Shown here one piece after another: positions 8,888 to 19,697 of a DNA stretch of 35,116 nt. Below the pieces are notes generated by a model, which saw only the letters and a program-made list of their open reading frames with translations, did no database searches and was not told the origin of the DNA. Where the stretch lies: the NCBI GenBank assembly GCA_021299375.1, contig JAJTGR010000075.1:1-35116 (forward strand), in the 5' to 3' direction. Origin of the DNA: Gemmatimonadota bacterium. Lineage in GTDB: Bacteria; Gemmatimonadota; Gemmatimonadetes; Gemmatimonadales; Gemmatimonadaceae. Position 1 is the first letter of the stretch. Each line of letters begins with the position of its first letter. Made by a program: the position numbers and the translations under genes.

Positions 8888-9727
8888 TCAGCGCAGCTTG
8901 CGCAGCTCGTCGTCGGCGTTCAGCCGGTACACGCCGTCGTTGGCGTCGGTGAGCGGCGCGCGCAACGCGGCGGCATAGGCACTGCGCGCGTCGGCCGTCC
9001 GCCCGGCATCGCGGTAGATGCGGGCCAGGTCGAGGTGGTGCACGAGGCGGTTCGGCTCGAGCGCGACCGCCTGCTCCAGGTTGCGAATGGCCTCGCCCCA
9101 GCTGGCGGTGCTGAACACCTGTCCGCCCATGAACGTCCTGGCCACCGCGCGTGTCAACCCGTTCAGGCGCATCACCTCGGCGTGCCACACGCCCATCACG
9201 TGCAAGGCGCCGGCGTGACGCGGCATGAGTCGCAGGGCCTCCAACGCGTGGCTCCGCACATCGACGGCGTACTTCACGCGCTCCCGCGGACCGAGCGCCA
9301 GCGCCGTGCGGCCGAGGGCTCGCGCGAGATGGAAATGGCCCTCGGCGTCGCTCGCGTTCACGGCCATCGCGCGCGTCGCATACGCCGTGGCGCGCGCGTA
9401 CAGGTCGGTCCGGCGCGTCGCGTCGCGCTCGAACTCGCCAAGGTCCACCGCCTCCTGTGCCGCCTTCCACAGCGCCGCATAGTGGCGCGGGTCGGCTTCC
9501 ACGGCCCGCTCGTAGAGTCCCAGGGCGGCGGTGGTGCGTCGCGCGGCGCTCTCCCGGTCGCCCTGCGCCACCAGTTCGCTCGCCGAGACCGTCACCGCCG
9601 ACGACAGTGCGGGCGTCACGGCTTGCGCCGTCACCGACGCCGGGAGCAGCCCGAGCGCGAGGCCGACGCCGAGCGCGACACGCCGCGTGGCCCGTGCAGC
9701 GGAGAACGAGGTGGTGTAGGTTGGCAT
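8888..9727 (-). CDS. Exported TPR-repeat protein
   Basis: The 279-residue product starts with a Sec-type signal peptide (basic 'RATRR', hydrophobic 'VALGVGLALGLLPASV', cleavage expected after 'TAQA' near residue 35). TPR-like helices follow ('ALGLYERAVEADP', 'YARATAYATRAMAV', 'HFHLARALGRTAL', 'IRNLEQAVALEPN', 'IYRDAGRTADARSAYAAAL'). A conserved middle with 'LRLMPRHAGALHVMGVWHAEVMRL' resembles uncharacterised regulator-of-microtubule-dynamics-like TPR proteins. It is probably periplasmic; its partner is unknown. The ATG at 9727 is supported by the signal peptide. Its start codon is only 5 bp from the start codon of the divergent phosphorylase gene, so its promoter must lie inside that gene. 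Confidence 0.78.
   Translation of the reverse strand: MPTYTTSFSAARATRRVALGVGLALGLLPASVTAQAVTPALSSAVTVSASELVAQGDRESAARRTTAALGLYERAVEADPRHYAALWKAAQEAVDLGEFERDATRRTDLYARATAYATRAMAVNASDAEGHFHLARALGRTALALGPRERVKYAVDVRSHALEALRLMPRHAGALHVMGVWHAEVMRLNGLTRAVARTFMGGQVFSTASWGEAIRNLEQAVALEPNRLVHHLDLARIYRDAGRTADARSAYAAALRAPLTDANDGVYRLNADDELRKLR
9717..9722 (+). promoter_or_regulatory. Putative -10 element (TAGGTT) of the pyrimidine phosphorylase gene
   Basis: TAGGTT ends 10 bp before the ATG at 9733, predicting a leader of only a few bases. It overlaps the first codons of the divergent TPR gene (start 9727). No clear -35 box is seen. Confidence 0.4.
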
Positions 9728-9732
9728 CACGT

Positions 9733-11073
9733 ATGGAAGCTCGCGCGCTGATCGAACGGAAAAGGAACGGTGGCCGACTCTCGGCAACCGAATGGCGTAC
9801 GCTAATGAATCAGTATGCCGTCGGCGAGGTGCCCGATTACCAGATGGCGGCCCTGGCAATGGCCATCTGTTTCGTGGGCCTCGAGCGGGAGGAAATCGGG
9901 AGCCTCACCGACGCCATGCTGCACAGCGGGGCGACGCTCGACCTCGACCACTTGCACCTGGGTCGCGTCGACAAGCATTCCACCGGCGGCGTCGGTGACA
10001 AGGTGTCGCTCGTGCTGGCGCCCTTGGTCGCTGCCTGTGGCGTGGCGGTGCCGATGATGTCCGGCCGAGGGCTTGGGCATACCGGTGGTACCCTGGACAA
10101 GCTGGAGTCGATCCCCGGGTTTCGGACCGACCTGTCTCTCGCTCAGGCCACGCGGCAGCTCGAGTCGCTCGGCTGCGCGCTCATCGGGCAGACGCGTGAG
10201 ATTGCCCCAGCCGATCGCAAGCTGTATGCACTGCGCGACGCAACCGCGACCGTGGAGAGCATTCCGCTCATCGCCGCCAGCATCATGTCCAAGAAGCTGG
10301 CCGAGGGGCTCACCGGGCTGGTGCTCGACGTGAAGCGGGGATCCGGGGCGTTCCTGCCGGAGCTCGATCGCGGACTGACCCTCGCCCGCACCATGATCGA
10401 ACTCGGGGCCGACCACGGCTGCCCGGTGGTGGCGCTGCTCACAGCCATGGACCGGCCGCTCGGACGGGCCTGCGGCAACGCCATCGAGGTGGAGGAGTCC
10501 ATCATGGCGCTGCGCGGGGAGGGGCCCGCTGACCTCATGCAGGTCACGTACGCGCTGGGGGCGGAAATGCTGGTGCTGGGTGGAGTGGCCACCGACCGGG
10601 ACGACGCCCGCCGGCGCATGGAGGTGGCCATTTCCAGCGGTCGCGCAGCGGCGCGCTTCCAGCAGATCATCGAGGCGCAGGGCGGCGACCCGGCCGTCGT
10701 GGACGATCCGTCCCGTCTCCCTGAGGCGGCCGAGGTGGAGCTGTTCACGGCCGGCCGCGATGGCGTGGTGGCCCAGGTGGAGCCGCGGACCATCGGGCGC
10801 GGCATCACGGCGCTGGGGGGCGGCCGCACCCGCGTCGCGGACACGATCGACCCGTCGGTGGGCTTCGTGATCACCGCGCGCCCAGGCGACGTCGTGTGCG
10901 CCGGCGAGCCGCTGGCCACCATTTTCGCCCGCGATGCTGCCGGGGTGGCAAGCGGGCGGGCAACGCTGCTGGAGGCCATCCGGATCGCCGACGACGCCGA
11001 GCCGCCGCTCCCCCTCATTTCCCACCGCGTCACCGAGGCCGGTGCCCAGCGCTGGACCGATGATGACTGCTGA
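9733..11073 (+). CDS. deoA: Thymidine/pyrimidine-nucleoside phosphorylase
   Basis: A 446-residue enzyme that splits thymidine or uridine with phosphate into base and (deoxy)ribose-1-phosphate for pyrimidine salvage. It carries the family signature 'SGRGLGHTGGTLDKLE' and the phosphate/nucleoside-binding 'KHSTGGVGD', 'LRDATATVESIPLI' and 'DVKRGSGAF'. The end ('GFVITARPGDVV') is the C-terminal PYNP domain. The wording 'TLDKLESIPGF' and 'IGQTREIAPADRKLYA' is closer to DeoA than to Bacillus Pdp, but substrate range cannot be settled by eye. There is no Shine-Dalgarno; TAGGTT lies 10 bp upstream. The start is supported by the 'LIERKRNGGRLSATEW' N-terminus. It is divergent from, and almost touching, the exported TPR gene. 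Confidence 0.93.
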   Translation: MEARALIERKRNGGRLSATEWRTLMNQYAVGEVPDYQMAALAMAICFVGLEREEIGSLTDAMLHSGATLDLDHLHLGRVDKHSTGGVGDKVSLVLAPLVAACGVAVPMMSGRGLGHTGGTLDKLESIPGFRTDLSLAQATRQLESLGCALIGQTREIAPADRKLYALRDATATVESIPLIAASIMSKKLAEGLTGLVLDVKRGSGAFLPELDRGLTLARTMIELGADHGCPVVALLTAMDRPLGRACGNAIEVEESIMALRGEGPADLMQVTYALGAEMLVLGGVATDRDDARRRMEVAISSGRAAARFQQIIEAQGGDPAVVDDPSRLPEAAEVELFTAGRDGVVAQVEPRTIGRGITALGGGRTRVADTIDPSVGFVITARPGDVVCAGEPLATIFARDAAGVASGRATLLEAIRIADDAEPPLPLISHRVTEAGAQRWTDDDC

Positions 11074-11124
11074 CCGCCGGGGCGGAACCCGAGCCCCCCA
11101 CTCCCCGTTCGCCGTCCGAGTGTC

Positions 11125-11130
11125 TAGCTT
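11125..11130 (+). promoter_or_regulatory. Putative -10 element (TAGCTT) upstream of the small membrane protein
   Basis: TAGCTT would start transcription near 11137. The resulting leader of about 63 nt is rich in inverted repeats: CGGTGA (11139 onward) pairs with TCACCG (11166 onward), GACCG with CGGTC inside it, and GGTGC with GCACC near 11171-11184. No -35 box is evident. Confidence 0.35.
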
Positions 11131-11134
11131 TGGC

Positions 11135-11203
11135 GTGTCGGTGACCGGCTCCGGTCGCCCTCCGCTCACCGGTGCCTCGGCACCCCTGACTGTCCCGCGA
11201 TGA
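11135..11203 (+). CDS. Possible 22-codon leader ORF
   Basis: A GTG at 11135 (or the in-frame GTG at 11141) just downstream of the TAGCTT box opens a short frame ending in TGA at 11201-11203. That TGA overlaps the ATG of the next gene in an ATGA junction. The predicted peptide is rich in Gly, Pro and Thr and resembles nothing I know. It could couple translation or be chance; the geometry is the only support. Confidence 0.2.
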   Translation: MSVTGSGRPPLTGASAPLTVPR

Positions 11204-11445
11204 TCTCTCCGTCCACCAACCGTCTCCTCAGCCTCGTCGCGGCCGCTGCCGTGCTGCCGCTGCTGGGCCTCTACGGCCTGATGATGTACATCGCCACGCC
11301 CACCCCGACGGGCGGGATGGAGCCGACGGTCGCGCTCATCGTGTACATCGCCATGACCGTCATCTTCAGCGCGCTCATCACGGTCGCCCTGAATTTCTCG
11401 CGTCAGTTGAGCCGGCAGGCAAAGGGCGAGTACCAGACGCCCTGA
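11200..11445 (+). CDS. Small two-span membrane protein of unknown function
   Basis: An 81-residue protein with two predicted membrane segments (about residues 9-32, 'LLSLVAAAAVLPLLGLYGLMM', and 43-66, 'VALIVYIAMTVIFSALITVA') joined by a short Pro/Thr-rich loop, and a basic C-terminal tail. I do not recognise the family. The gene is followed by a strong intrinsic terminator and then the CPA2 antiporter gene. No Shine-Dalgarno precedes the ATG at 11200, but the start overlaps the end of a possible short leader ORF. Confidence 0.65.
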   Translation: MISPSTNRLLSLVAAAAVLPLLGLYGLMMYIATPTPTGGMEPTVALIVYIAMTVIFSALITVALNFSRQLSRQAKGEYQTP

Positions 11446-11468
11446 CGCCTGGCGCGTGGAGTGACAAC

Positions 11469-11503
11469 CGCCCAGTCGTCGGATCCCGACGGCTGGGCGT
11501 TTT
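11469..11503 (+). terminator. Intrinsic terminator directly before the antiporter ribosome-binding site
   Basis: Two 14-bp arms (11469-11482 and 11486-11499) pair with one G-U and a 3-base loop, followed by TTTTGCTTTT. It ends transcripts of the small membrane protein gene. The antiporter Shine-Dalgarno begins at 11513, leaving no room for a normal promoter in between. Confidence 0.88.
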
Positions 11504-11523
11504 GCTTTTCCCGGAGGGGACCA

Positions 11524-13617
11524 GTGCCCGATTCCCACGCCTTTCTCACCAATCTGGCGCTGGTCCTGTGCGTGGCGGCCGTCACGACGTTCCTCTTTCA
11601 GCGCATCCGGCAACCGGTCGTCTTCGGGTATCTGGTCGCCGGCATGATCGTGGGGCCGCACGTGCCCATCCCGATCGTGGTCGACGAGGGCATGGTGAAG
11701 ACCCTGTCCGAGCTGGGCGTCGTCCTCCTCATGTTCGGGCTGGGCCTCGACTTCAGTCTGCGCAAGCTCGCCCAGGTGGGGCCCACCTCGGGGCTGGTGG
11801 CGCTGATCGACAGCAGCGCCATGATGTTCTTCGGCTACCTGCTCGGCCGGTTGCTCGGGTGGACCACCATCGAGAGTGTCTACGCCGGGGCGATCGTGGC
11901 CATCTCCTCCACCACGATCATCGTCAAAGCGTTCAGCGAACAGGAGGTGAGCGGGCGCTTCACCAGGATCGTGTTCGGCATCCTCATCATCGAGGACCTG
12001 ATCGCGATCCTGCTCATCGCGACGCTGACGACGATCTCGTCGGGTGGTGAGCTGAGCGCCGGGGACCTTGCCCTGACAGCGGGGCGTCTGGGGCTCTTCC
12101 TCGCTGGGCTGGTTGGTGTGGGGCTGCTCTTCGTGCCACGGCTCGTGCGCGCCGTGGTGCGCCTCGACCGGCCGGAGACCACGCTCGTGGTCAGCCTCGG
12201 CCTGTGTTTCGCCGCCGCGTGGCTTGCCGTGTCGTTCGGCTACTCGGTGGCGCTCGGCGCGTTCATCGCCGGGTCGCTGGTGGCGGAATCCGGCGAAGCC
12301 AAGGTCGTCGAACATGCGGTGGCCGGTGTGCGCGACATGTTCGGCGCGATCTTCTTTGTGTCGGTCGGCATGATGATCGATCCGCGCCTCATCGCCGAGC
12401 ACTGGGTGGCCGTGACGGCCTTCACCCTCGTGGTGATGGCCGGCAAGCTGCTTGCCGTGTCCATGGGCGCGTTCGTCACCGGCTACGATGTGCGGACCTC
12501 GGTGCAGGCGGGCATGAGCCTCACGCAAATCGGGGAGTTCGCGTTCATCATCGCGGCCGTCGGCCTTGCGACCGGCGCCACCCGCGACTTCCTCTATCCG
12601 GTCGCCGTGGCGGTGTCGGCCATCACGACGCTGACTACGCCGCTCTTCATTCGCGCCTCCGATCGGGTGGCGGCGTTCGTGGACCGGTACCTGCCGCGAC
12701 CGCTGCAGACGTTCGTTGGGCTCTACGGCTCCTGGATCGAGCATCTGCGGCAGTCCCCGGGGGAGCCCGACACGCGGTTGCTGGTGCGGCGCCAGGTGCG
12801 CTGGCTGTTGCTCGATGGGGGGCTGCTGGCGCTCCTGGTGATCGGGACGGCCGTCGAGCGGGCACACATCGCCCGGCAACTGATCGCGCTGACCGGATTG
12901 GCGGAATCCGTCGCTGCGGTCGCCGTGATCGCGGGCGCGGTCGCCATCGGCATTCCGCTCGTGGTGGGCATCATCCGGGTCTCACGCGCCCTCGGCCTGC
13001 TGTTGGCCACGCGGGCCCTGCCGCGCGGCGACGAGCGACGGCTGGACTACGCCGCGGCGCCGCGGCGGGTGCTCGTGGCCACGCTCCAACTCGCCATCGT
13101 GGCGCTGGTTGGGCTGCCGCTGGTGGCGATCACCGAGCCGTTCCTGCCGCTCGGACGCGGCCCGGTCCTGCTGGGGCTCGTCCTCGTGTGGCTGATCGTG
13201 GCGTTCTGGCGCAGCACGGCGGACCTGCACCACCACACGCGGGCCGGTGCGGAAATCATCCTGACCGCGTTGGCGAAGCAACTGGCGCCTGCCGATCAGC
13301 CGTTGGTCAACCCCACCGCCCTCGGCTTGGTGGCCGCGAGCGGCAATGGCCTGCAGCGTGTGCACCAACTGCTTCCCGGACTCGGCGATCCCGTAGCCGT
13401 GCGCGTGGGGGCCGGGAGCGCCGCCGCCGGCCGTACCCTTGGCGATCTGCAACTGCGCGCGCACACCGGCGCCGTCGTGCTGGCGATCACCCGCGGTGAT
13501 ACCGAAGTCCTGCTCCCGGTGGGGACCGAGGTGCTCGCGGCCGACGACGTGGTGGCGCTGGCAGGGACGACGGAGGCCATCGAGTCCGCCCGGCGGCTGC
13601 TGGAGGTGGGGGCCTGA
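11524..13617 (+). CDS. CPA2-family monovalent cation/proton antiporter (KefB/KefC-like)
   Basis: A 697-residue membrane protein. The first about 390 residues form the Na+/H+ exchanger fold with roughly 12 membrane spans, including 'VVFGYLVAGMIVGP', 'LLMFGLGLDFSL', 'ISSTTIIVKAF' and 'QIGEFAFIIAAVGL'. After a further hydrophobic region (about 430-570) it ends in a TrkA-C/RCK-C domain (about 625-697, 'AAAGRTLGDLQLRAHTGAVV'). The NAD-binding RCK-N domain of KefC is absent. It likely exchanges K+ or Na+ for H+ at the inner membrane. The start is GTG at 11524, supported by GGAGG 6 nt upstream. An intrinsic terminator lies immediately before that site, which suggests read-through or attenuation. Confidence 0.88.
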   Translation: MPDSHAFLTNLALVLCVAAVTTFLFQRIRQPVVFGYLVAGMIVGPHVPIPIVVDEGMVKTLSELGVVLLMFGLGLDFSLRKLAQVGPTSGLVALIDSSAMMFFGYLLGRLLGWTTIESVYAGAIVAISSTTIIVKAFSEQEVSGRFTRIVFGILIIEDLIAILLIATLTTISSGGELSAGDLALTAGRLGLFLAGLVGVGLLFVPRLVRAVVRLDRPETTLVVSLGLCFAAAWLAVSFGYSVALGAFIAGSLVAESGEAKVVEHAVAGVRDMFGAIFFVSVGMMIDPRLIAEHWVAVTAFTLVVMAGKLLAVSMGAFVTGYDVRTSVQAGMSLTQIGEFAFIIAAVGLATGATRDFLYPVAVAVSAITTLTTPLFIRASDRVAAFVDRYLPRPLQTFVGLYGSWIEHLRQSPGEPDTRLLVRRQVRWLLLDGGLLALLVIGTAVERAHIARQLIALTGLAESVAAVAVIAGAVAIGIPLVVGIIRVSRALGLLLATRALPRGDERRLDYAAAPRRVLVATLQLAIVALVGLPLVAITEPFLPLGRGPVLLGLVLVWLIVAFWRSTADLHHHTRAGAEIILTALAKQLAPADQPLVNPTALGLVAASGNGLQRVHQLLPGLGDPVAVRVGAGSAAAGRTLGDLQLRAHTGAVVLAITRGDTEVLLPVGTEVLAADDVVALAGTTEAIESARRLLEVGA

Positions 13618-13680
13618 GCGCGTGACGTGTTGTTCCGGACACCCGATGGGCTCCGTCACTCCGCCTTTCGGTCTTCACCG

Positions 13681-15130
13681 ATGACTCCTCGCCGCGTCGG
13701 ACTCGTCTTCGCGCTTTCGGCACTCGCCGCCTGCGCCGCCGATGGAACGTCTCCAGCTTCCGCGCCACCTCCCGTGAGCGAGTCCCCGGTCAGGCCGGTG
13801 TCCACCGAGGCGATCACGCTCGTGTCGCCGAATGTCCCGCAGGCCGCGATGGTGGGCGTACCGTTTCGCTACGATGCCAGCAAGCAAGGCACGGCCTTCA
13901 GTGATCCGCGCCGCACCGGCCTGACGTACGTCGTCACCTTTGCGGGGCCGGCCAATGGTCTGGCGGCGAGCGGCGGTGAGATTGCCGGCGTGCCGATCAC
14001 ACCCGGGCTGCAGACCGTGGCCGTGACGGCGCGTGACACCACGGGCCAAGTGGCGTCACAGCAGTTCGCGATCGTGGTGTTCGGGGCGGACCTCACGACG
14101 CCCACCATGCCGGCGGTGGCGTACGGGTACAGCGATGCGCGGGTGCCATTGCCGCGCCACTTCACGGAGCCGACGCCCGTCGGCGGGTTGGCGCTCGCGG
14201 CCGACAACACGCCGGCCGTCAACCGCACCACCGACGCGGGGGCGGCGCTGGGGCGGGTGCTCTTCTACGACCCGCGGCTCTCGGTCGACGATCGGGTCTC
14301 ATGCGCCTCGTGCCATGTGCAGCAGTTCGCTTTCTCCGATTCGGCGCGCCTCAGCCGTGGGGTGCGCGGCGCCCGCACCGCGCGCCACAGCATGGGGCTG
14401 GTCAATGCGCGGTTCTATGCCACCGGCCGGTTTTTCTGGGACGAACGGGCGGCGTCGCTCGAGGCGCTGGTGCTGCAGCCCATCCAGGATCCGGCCGAAA
14501 TGGCGCTGTCGCTGGATGCGCTGGTCACCAAGCTCTCGCTGACGTCGTACTACCCGGCGCTGTTCACCGGGGCGTTCGGCTCACCGGAGATCACCACGGA
14601 CCGCGTGGCGCGGGCCCTCGCCCAGTTCACGCGCTCACTCGTCTCGACCAACGCGAAGATCGATCGTGCGTTCGGCTCGAACGGCGTCCCGAACTTCGCC
14701 GCGGTGTTCACCGCCGAGGAGCAATTGGGGCAGGAGCTGTTTGTCGGGCGGGCGGGGTGCGCCCGCTGTCACGGGACCGCGGCGCACATCAGCGACGCCG
14801 TGCACAACACCGGGCTCGATGCCACCATCACCGATGCGGGGGCCGGCAACGGCCGGTTCAAGGCGCCGTCGCTGCGAAACGTGGCCGCGCGCGCCGTACA
14901 TGCATGATGGGCGCTTCCACACGCTCGAGGAGGTGGTCGATTTCTACGATCGGGGTGTGCAGGCGAACCCCGGGCTCTCGCCTCGGCTTCGCGCGGGGGG
15001 CGGGCCGAACGCGCCGCCACTGCGGCTCAATCTCTCGGCCGCCGAGCGGGCTGCGATGGTGGCGTTCATGAGGACGCTCACCGACGAGACCTTCCTGAGC
15101 GATCCGCGGTTTGCGTCGCCGTTCCGCTGA
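13681..15130 (+). pseudogene. Di-heme cytochrome c peroxidase/MauG-family lipoprotein, frameshifted
   Basis: The first frame (13681-14907, 408 codons) has a lipoprotein signal with lipobox Leu-Ala-Ala-Cys18, an Ig-like domain of the putative-Ig (He_PIG) type at about residues 45-138, and then the di-heme peroxidase core with heme sites Cys208-Cys211-His212 and Cys360-Cys363-His364. It stops early after 'SLRNVAAR'. The expected continuation 'APYMHDGRFHTLEEVVDFYD' follows in the +1 frame and runs to 15130. Restoring the consensus requires two more bases (one GC unit) in the alternating run at 14884-14896. Without the tail the conserved MHDG segment is lost, so the product is probably inactive unless the shift is a sequencing error or is reversible. 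Confidence 0.85.
14884..14907 (+). other. Frameshift site in an alternating GC tract
   Basis: The run reads GCCGCGCGCGCCG; one more GC unit would give Asn-Val-Ala-Ala-Arg-Ala-Pro-Tyr-Met-His-Asp-Gly in one frame. As it stands the frame reaches TGA at 14905-14907. Dinucleotide slippage, biological or technical, explains the change. Confidence 0.8.
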
Positions 15131-15144
15131 AACGACAGAGACGA

Positions 15145-15247
15145 AGCCCACACAGCGGGCACCAGGAAACGTGAGGGCACGGAGGGGCATCGCTGCCATT
15201 CCTCCGTGCCCTCACTGTCCTCGGTGCCCTCCGTGTGGGCTTTTTTT
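15145..15247 (+). terminator. Long 41-bp-armed hairpin with T-run between convergent genes
   Basis: Arms 15145-15185 and 15201-15241 are equal in length and complementary at 34 of 41 positions, with a 15-base loop that itself contains GGCA-TCGC-TGCC. Seven T follow at 15241-15247, giving a terminator for the plus-strand peroxidase gene; on the minus strand it lies just past the gyrB stop. The arms contain repeated 'CCTCCGTG' and 'GTGCCCTC' words, so it may be a dispersed repeat element rather than a simple terminator. Confidence 0.82.
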
Positions 15248-15273
15248 GTGCCCTAGACCGGGGCGCGCCCACC

Positions 15274-17703
<2,430 letters not shown>

Positions 17704-17707
<4 letters not shown>

Positions 17708-18834
17708 GTCAACTGTCCGTCGCGCATGGTGCGCCGCTCGAGGCGCGTGTAGGCCTCGGGAATGTCCTCTTCGCGTGGCACCGCGAGCAGCACCTGCGCG
17801 GCACCCGCGTCCTCGAGCAGCGCCAGCACCCGGCCGGCACGCCCCAGGTCCAGTTCGGCGAATGGGTCGTCCAGCAGCAACAGCGGGGCATGGCCGAGTG
17901 CGGCGCGCAGGCTGGCCAGCTCCAGCAGGCGGAGGGCGATCGCGGCGCTGCGCTGCTGCCCGGCCGAACCGAAGGTCCGCAGGTCGCGGCCGCCCAGCTG
18001 CAGCTGCAGGTCATCCCGGTGTGGCCCCACCAGCGTCACGCCGCGCCGCAGTTCGGTGCCGCGCTGATGGGCCAGCGCGCGCGCCAGCGCCTCCCCTTGC
18101 GCACTTGCACTCGTGGTGGCGCCGTGACTGTTGTCGCCCCCGACGCTCTGGTAGCGCAACACCGCGCCCTCCCGCTCGCCGATGGCGGTGCACAGGTGCC
18201 GGTACTGGTCGGCGTGGTCGTCCACGAAGGCGTGGCGCGCCGCCACCAGGAACCCGCCGGATTCCGCCAGGGTGGGCTCCCATACGCTCACCCGTGCGTC
18301 GTGCTCGTGGGCGCGGCCGCCATCACGCTGGGCCAGGCGCAAGGCCGCATTCCGCCGCAACAGGGCGGCACGATACTGCTGCAGCGCCTGGAGGTACGCC
18401 GGCGACGACAGCGCGAGCAGCACGTCGAGGTACCGGCGGCGTTCACCCGGGCCGCCCGCCACGAGCGACACGTCGGCCGGGGAGAATGCCACCGACGGGA
18501 GCGCCCCGAGGGCGTTGGTGAGCCGTGCCTGCTCGACGCCATCGAGCGTGGCCCGCTTGCGCTTGGTGGCCCGCTCGTAGCCCACGCTCACGGTATGCCA
18601 CGGCGCTGGCGGGCCGAGTGTGGCGCGCACGTGGAAGGCCGGCGCCCCGAAGCGAATCACATCGGCGTCCCGCGCCCCGCGACACGAGCGCAGCAGTGCG
18701 AGGTACGCGACGGCTTCCAGCAGGTTCGTCTTGCCGTGACCGTTCTCACCCACGACCACCAGGCCGCGCGCGGGCACATCCACGTTCAGGTGCGTGAAGT
18801 TGCGGAACTCGCGGGCCGCGAGGTGGACGAGCAC
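17704..18834 (-). CDS. recF: DNA replication and repair protein RecF
   Basis: This 376-residue SMC-like ATPase helps load RecA at gapped DNA. 'GENGHGKTN' at residues 29-37 is the Walker A motif, 'RSCRGARDADVIRFG' follows as in RecF, 'GPHRDDLQL' is the conserved family motif and 'LLLLDDPFAELD' is Walker B. The start is taken as GTG at 18834, giving 'LVHLAAREFRNF'; it lies 19 bp after the enoyl-CoA hydratase stop and has no clear Shine-Dalgarno. The usual dnaA-dnaN neighbours are absent; instead a crotonase precedes recF. Confidence 0.95.
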
Positions 18835-18853
18835 GGGGGCGCCGGCTGCTCGC

Positions 18854-19633
18854 TCAGTGCCCCGTGAAGGCCGGCGGTCGCTTCTCGAGGAACGCCCGCA
18901 TCCCTTCCTGCATGTCGGCCGTCGACGACAACAGCCCGAAGAAATCCGATTCGATGGTACAGCCTTCCTCGAGCGTGACGGCAAGGCCGCGGTCCACCGC
19001 CTCGATGCAGCCCGCGAGCGCCAGCGGGGCGTTGGCGATCATGGTCTGCAGCAGAGCGCGGGCCGTGTCGAGCAGCGCCTCAGGCGCGGTGACCTGGTCC
19101 ACAAGCCCGAGCCGGTGGGCCTCCGCGGCGTCGATCATCTCCCCGGTGAGCAGCAGCTTGAGTGCCGCGCCGCGCCCCACCAGGCGGGGCAGGCGCTGCG
19201 TGCCGCCGTATCCGGGCACGATGCCGAGCTTCACTTCCGGCTGGCCGAGCTTCGCCTTCTCACTGGCGAGGCGCACGTGGCAGGCCATCGCCAGTTCGCA
19301 GCCGCCGCCGAGCGCGAAGCCGTTGATCGCGGCCACCGTGGGCTTGGGGCTCGTCTCGAAACGGCGGAAGATCGCCTGGCCGGCCCGAGCCCGGCGCTGC
19401 GCCTCCAGCGGGGACTGGCTCTCCAGTTCGGCAATGTCGGCGCCGGCCACGAACGCGCGTCCGGCGCCGGTGAGCAGTACACCGGCCACGTCGTCCCGCG
19501 CGAGGGCGTCATCGATCGCGCGTCCCAACTCCGCAATGGTCGCGTCGTTGAGGGCGTTGAGCTTGTCGGGGCGGTTGACCGTGATCGTGGCGAGGCGATC
19601 GGTCACCTCGAAGAGCAGGAACTGGTAGGACAT
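18854..19633 (-). CDS. Enoyl-CoA hydratase (crotonase family)
   Basis: A 259-residue crotonase that should hydrate trans-2-enoyl-CoA in fatty-acid beta-oxidation. The oxyanion hole is formed by 'AGADIAEL' and 'GGGCELAMA'; the two catalytic glutamates are Glu113 and Glu133 ('QPEVKLGIVPGYGGTQRLPR'). The C-terminal 'MREGMRAFLEKRPPAF'-type end is present as 'QEGMRAFLEKRPPAFTG'. It is the first gene of a minus-strand run leading to recF. A -10-like TACATT (19666-19671) is upstream; no Shine-Dalgarno is seen. Its position next to recF is probably operon sharing, not a functional link. Which acyl chain length it prefers cannot be read from sequence. Confidence 0.93.
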   Translation of the reverse strand: MSYQFLLFEVTDRLATITVNRPDKLNALNDATIAELGRAIDDALARDDVAGVLLTGAGRAFVAGADIAELESQSPLEAQRRARAGQAIFRRFETSPKPTVAAINGFALGGGCELAMACHVRLASEKAKLGQPEVKLGIVPGYGGTQRLPRLVGRGAALKLLLTGEMIDAAEAHRLGLVDQVTAPEALLDTARALLQTMIANAPLALAGCIEAVDRGLAVTLEEGCTIESDFFGLLSSTADMQEGMRAFLEKRPPAFTGH

Positions 19634-19697
19634 GGTCGGGGCGCATGAGGGAACGGGGGAGGGGAAATGTAGCTACGCGCTGGAGGTGGCCGGGCGC

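Noticed and set aside
9802-12879. 1025-codon open frame on the minus strand
   Set aside because: It is antisense to the phosphorylase and antiporter genes. The translation is dominated by His, Arg, Asp and Gly with no recognisable domain, as expected for a GC-rich shadow frame.
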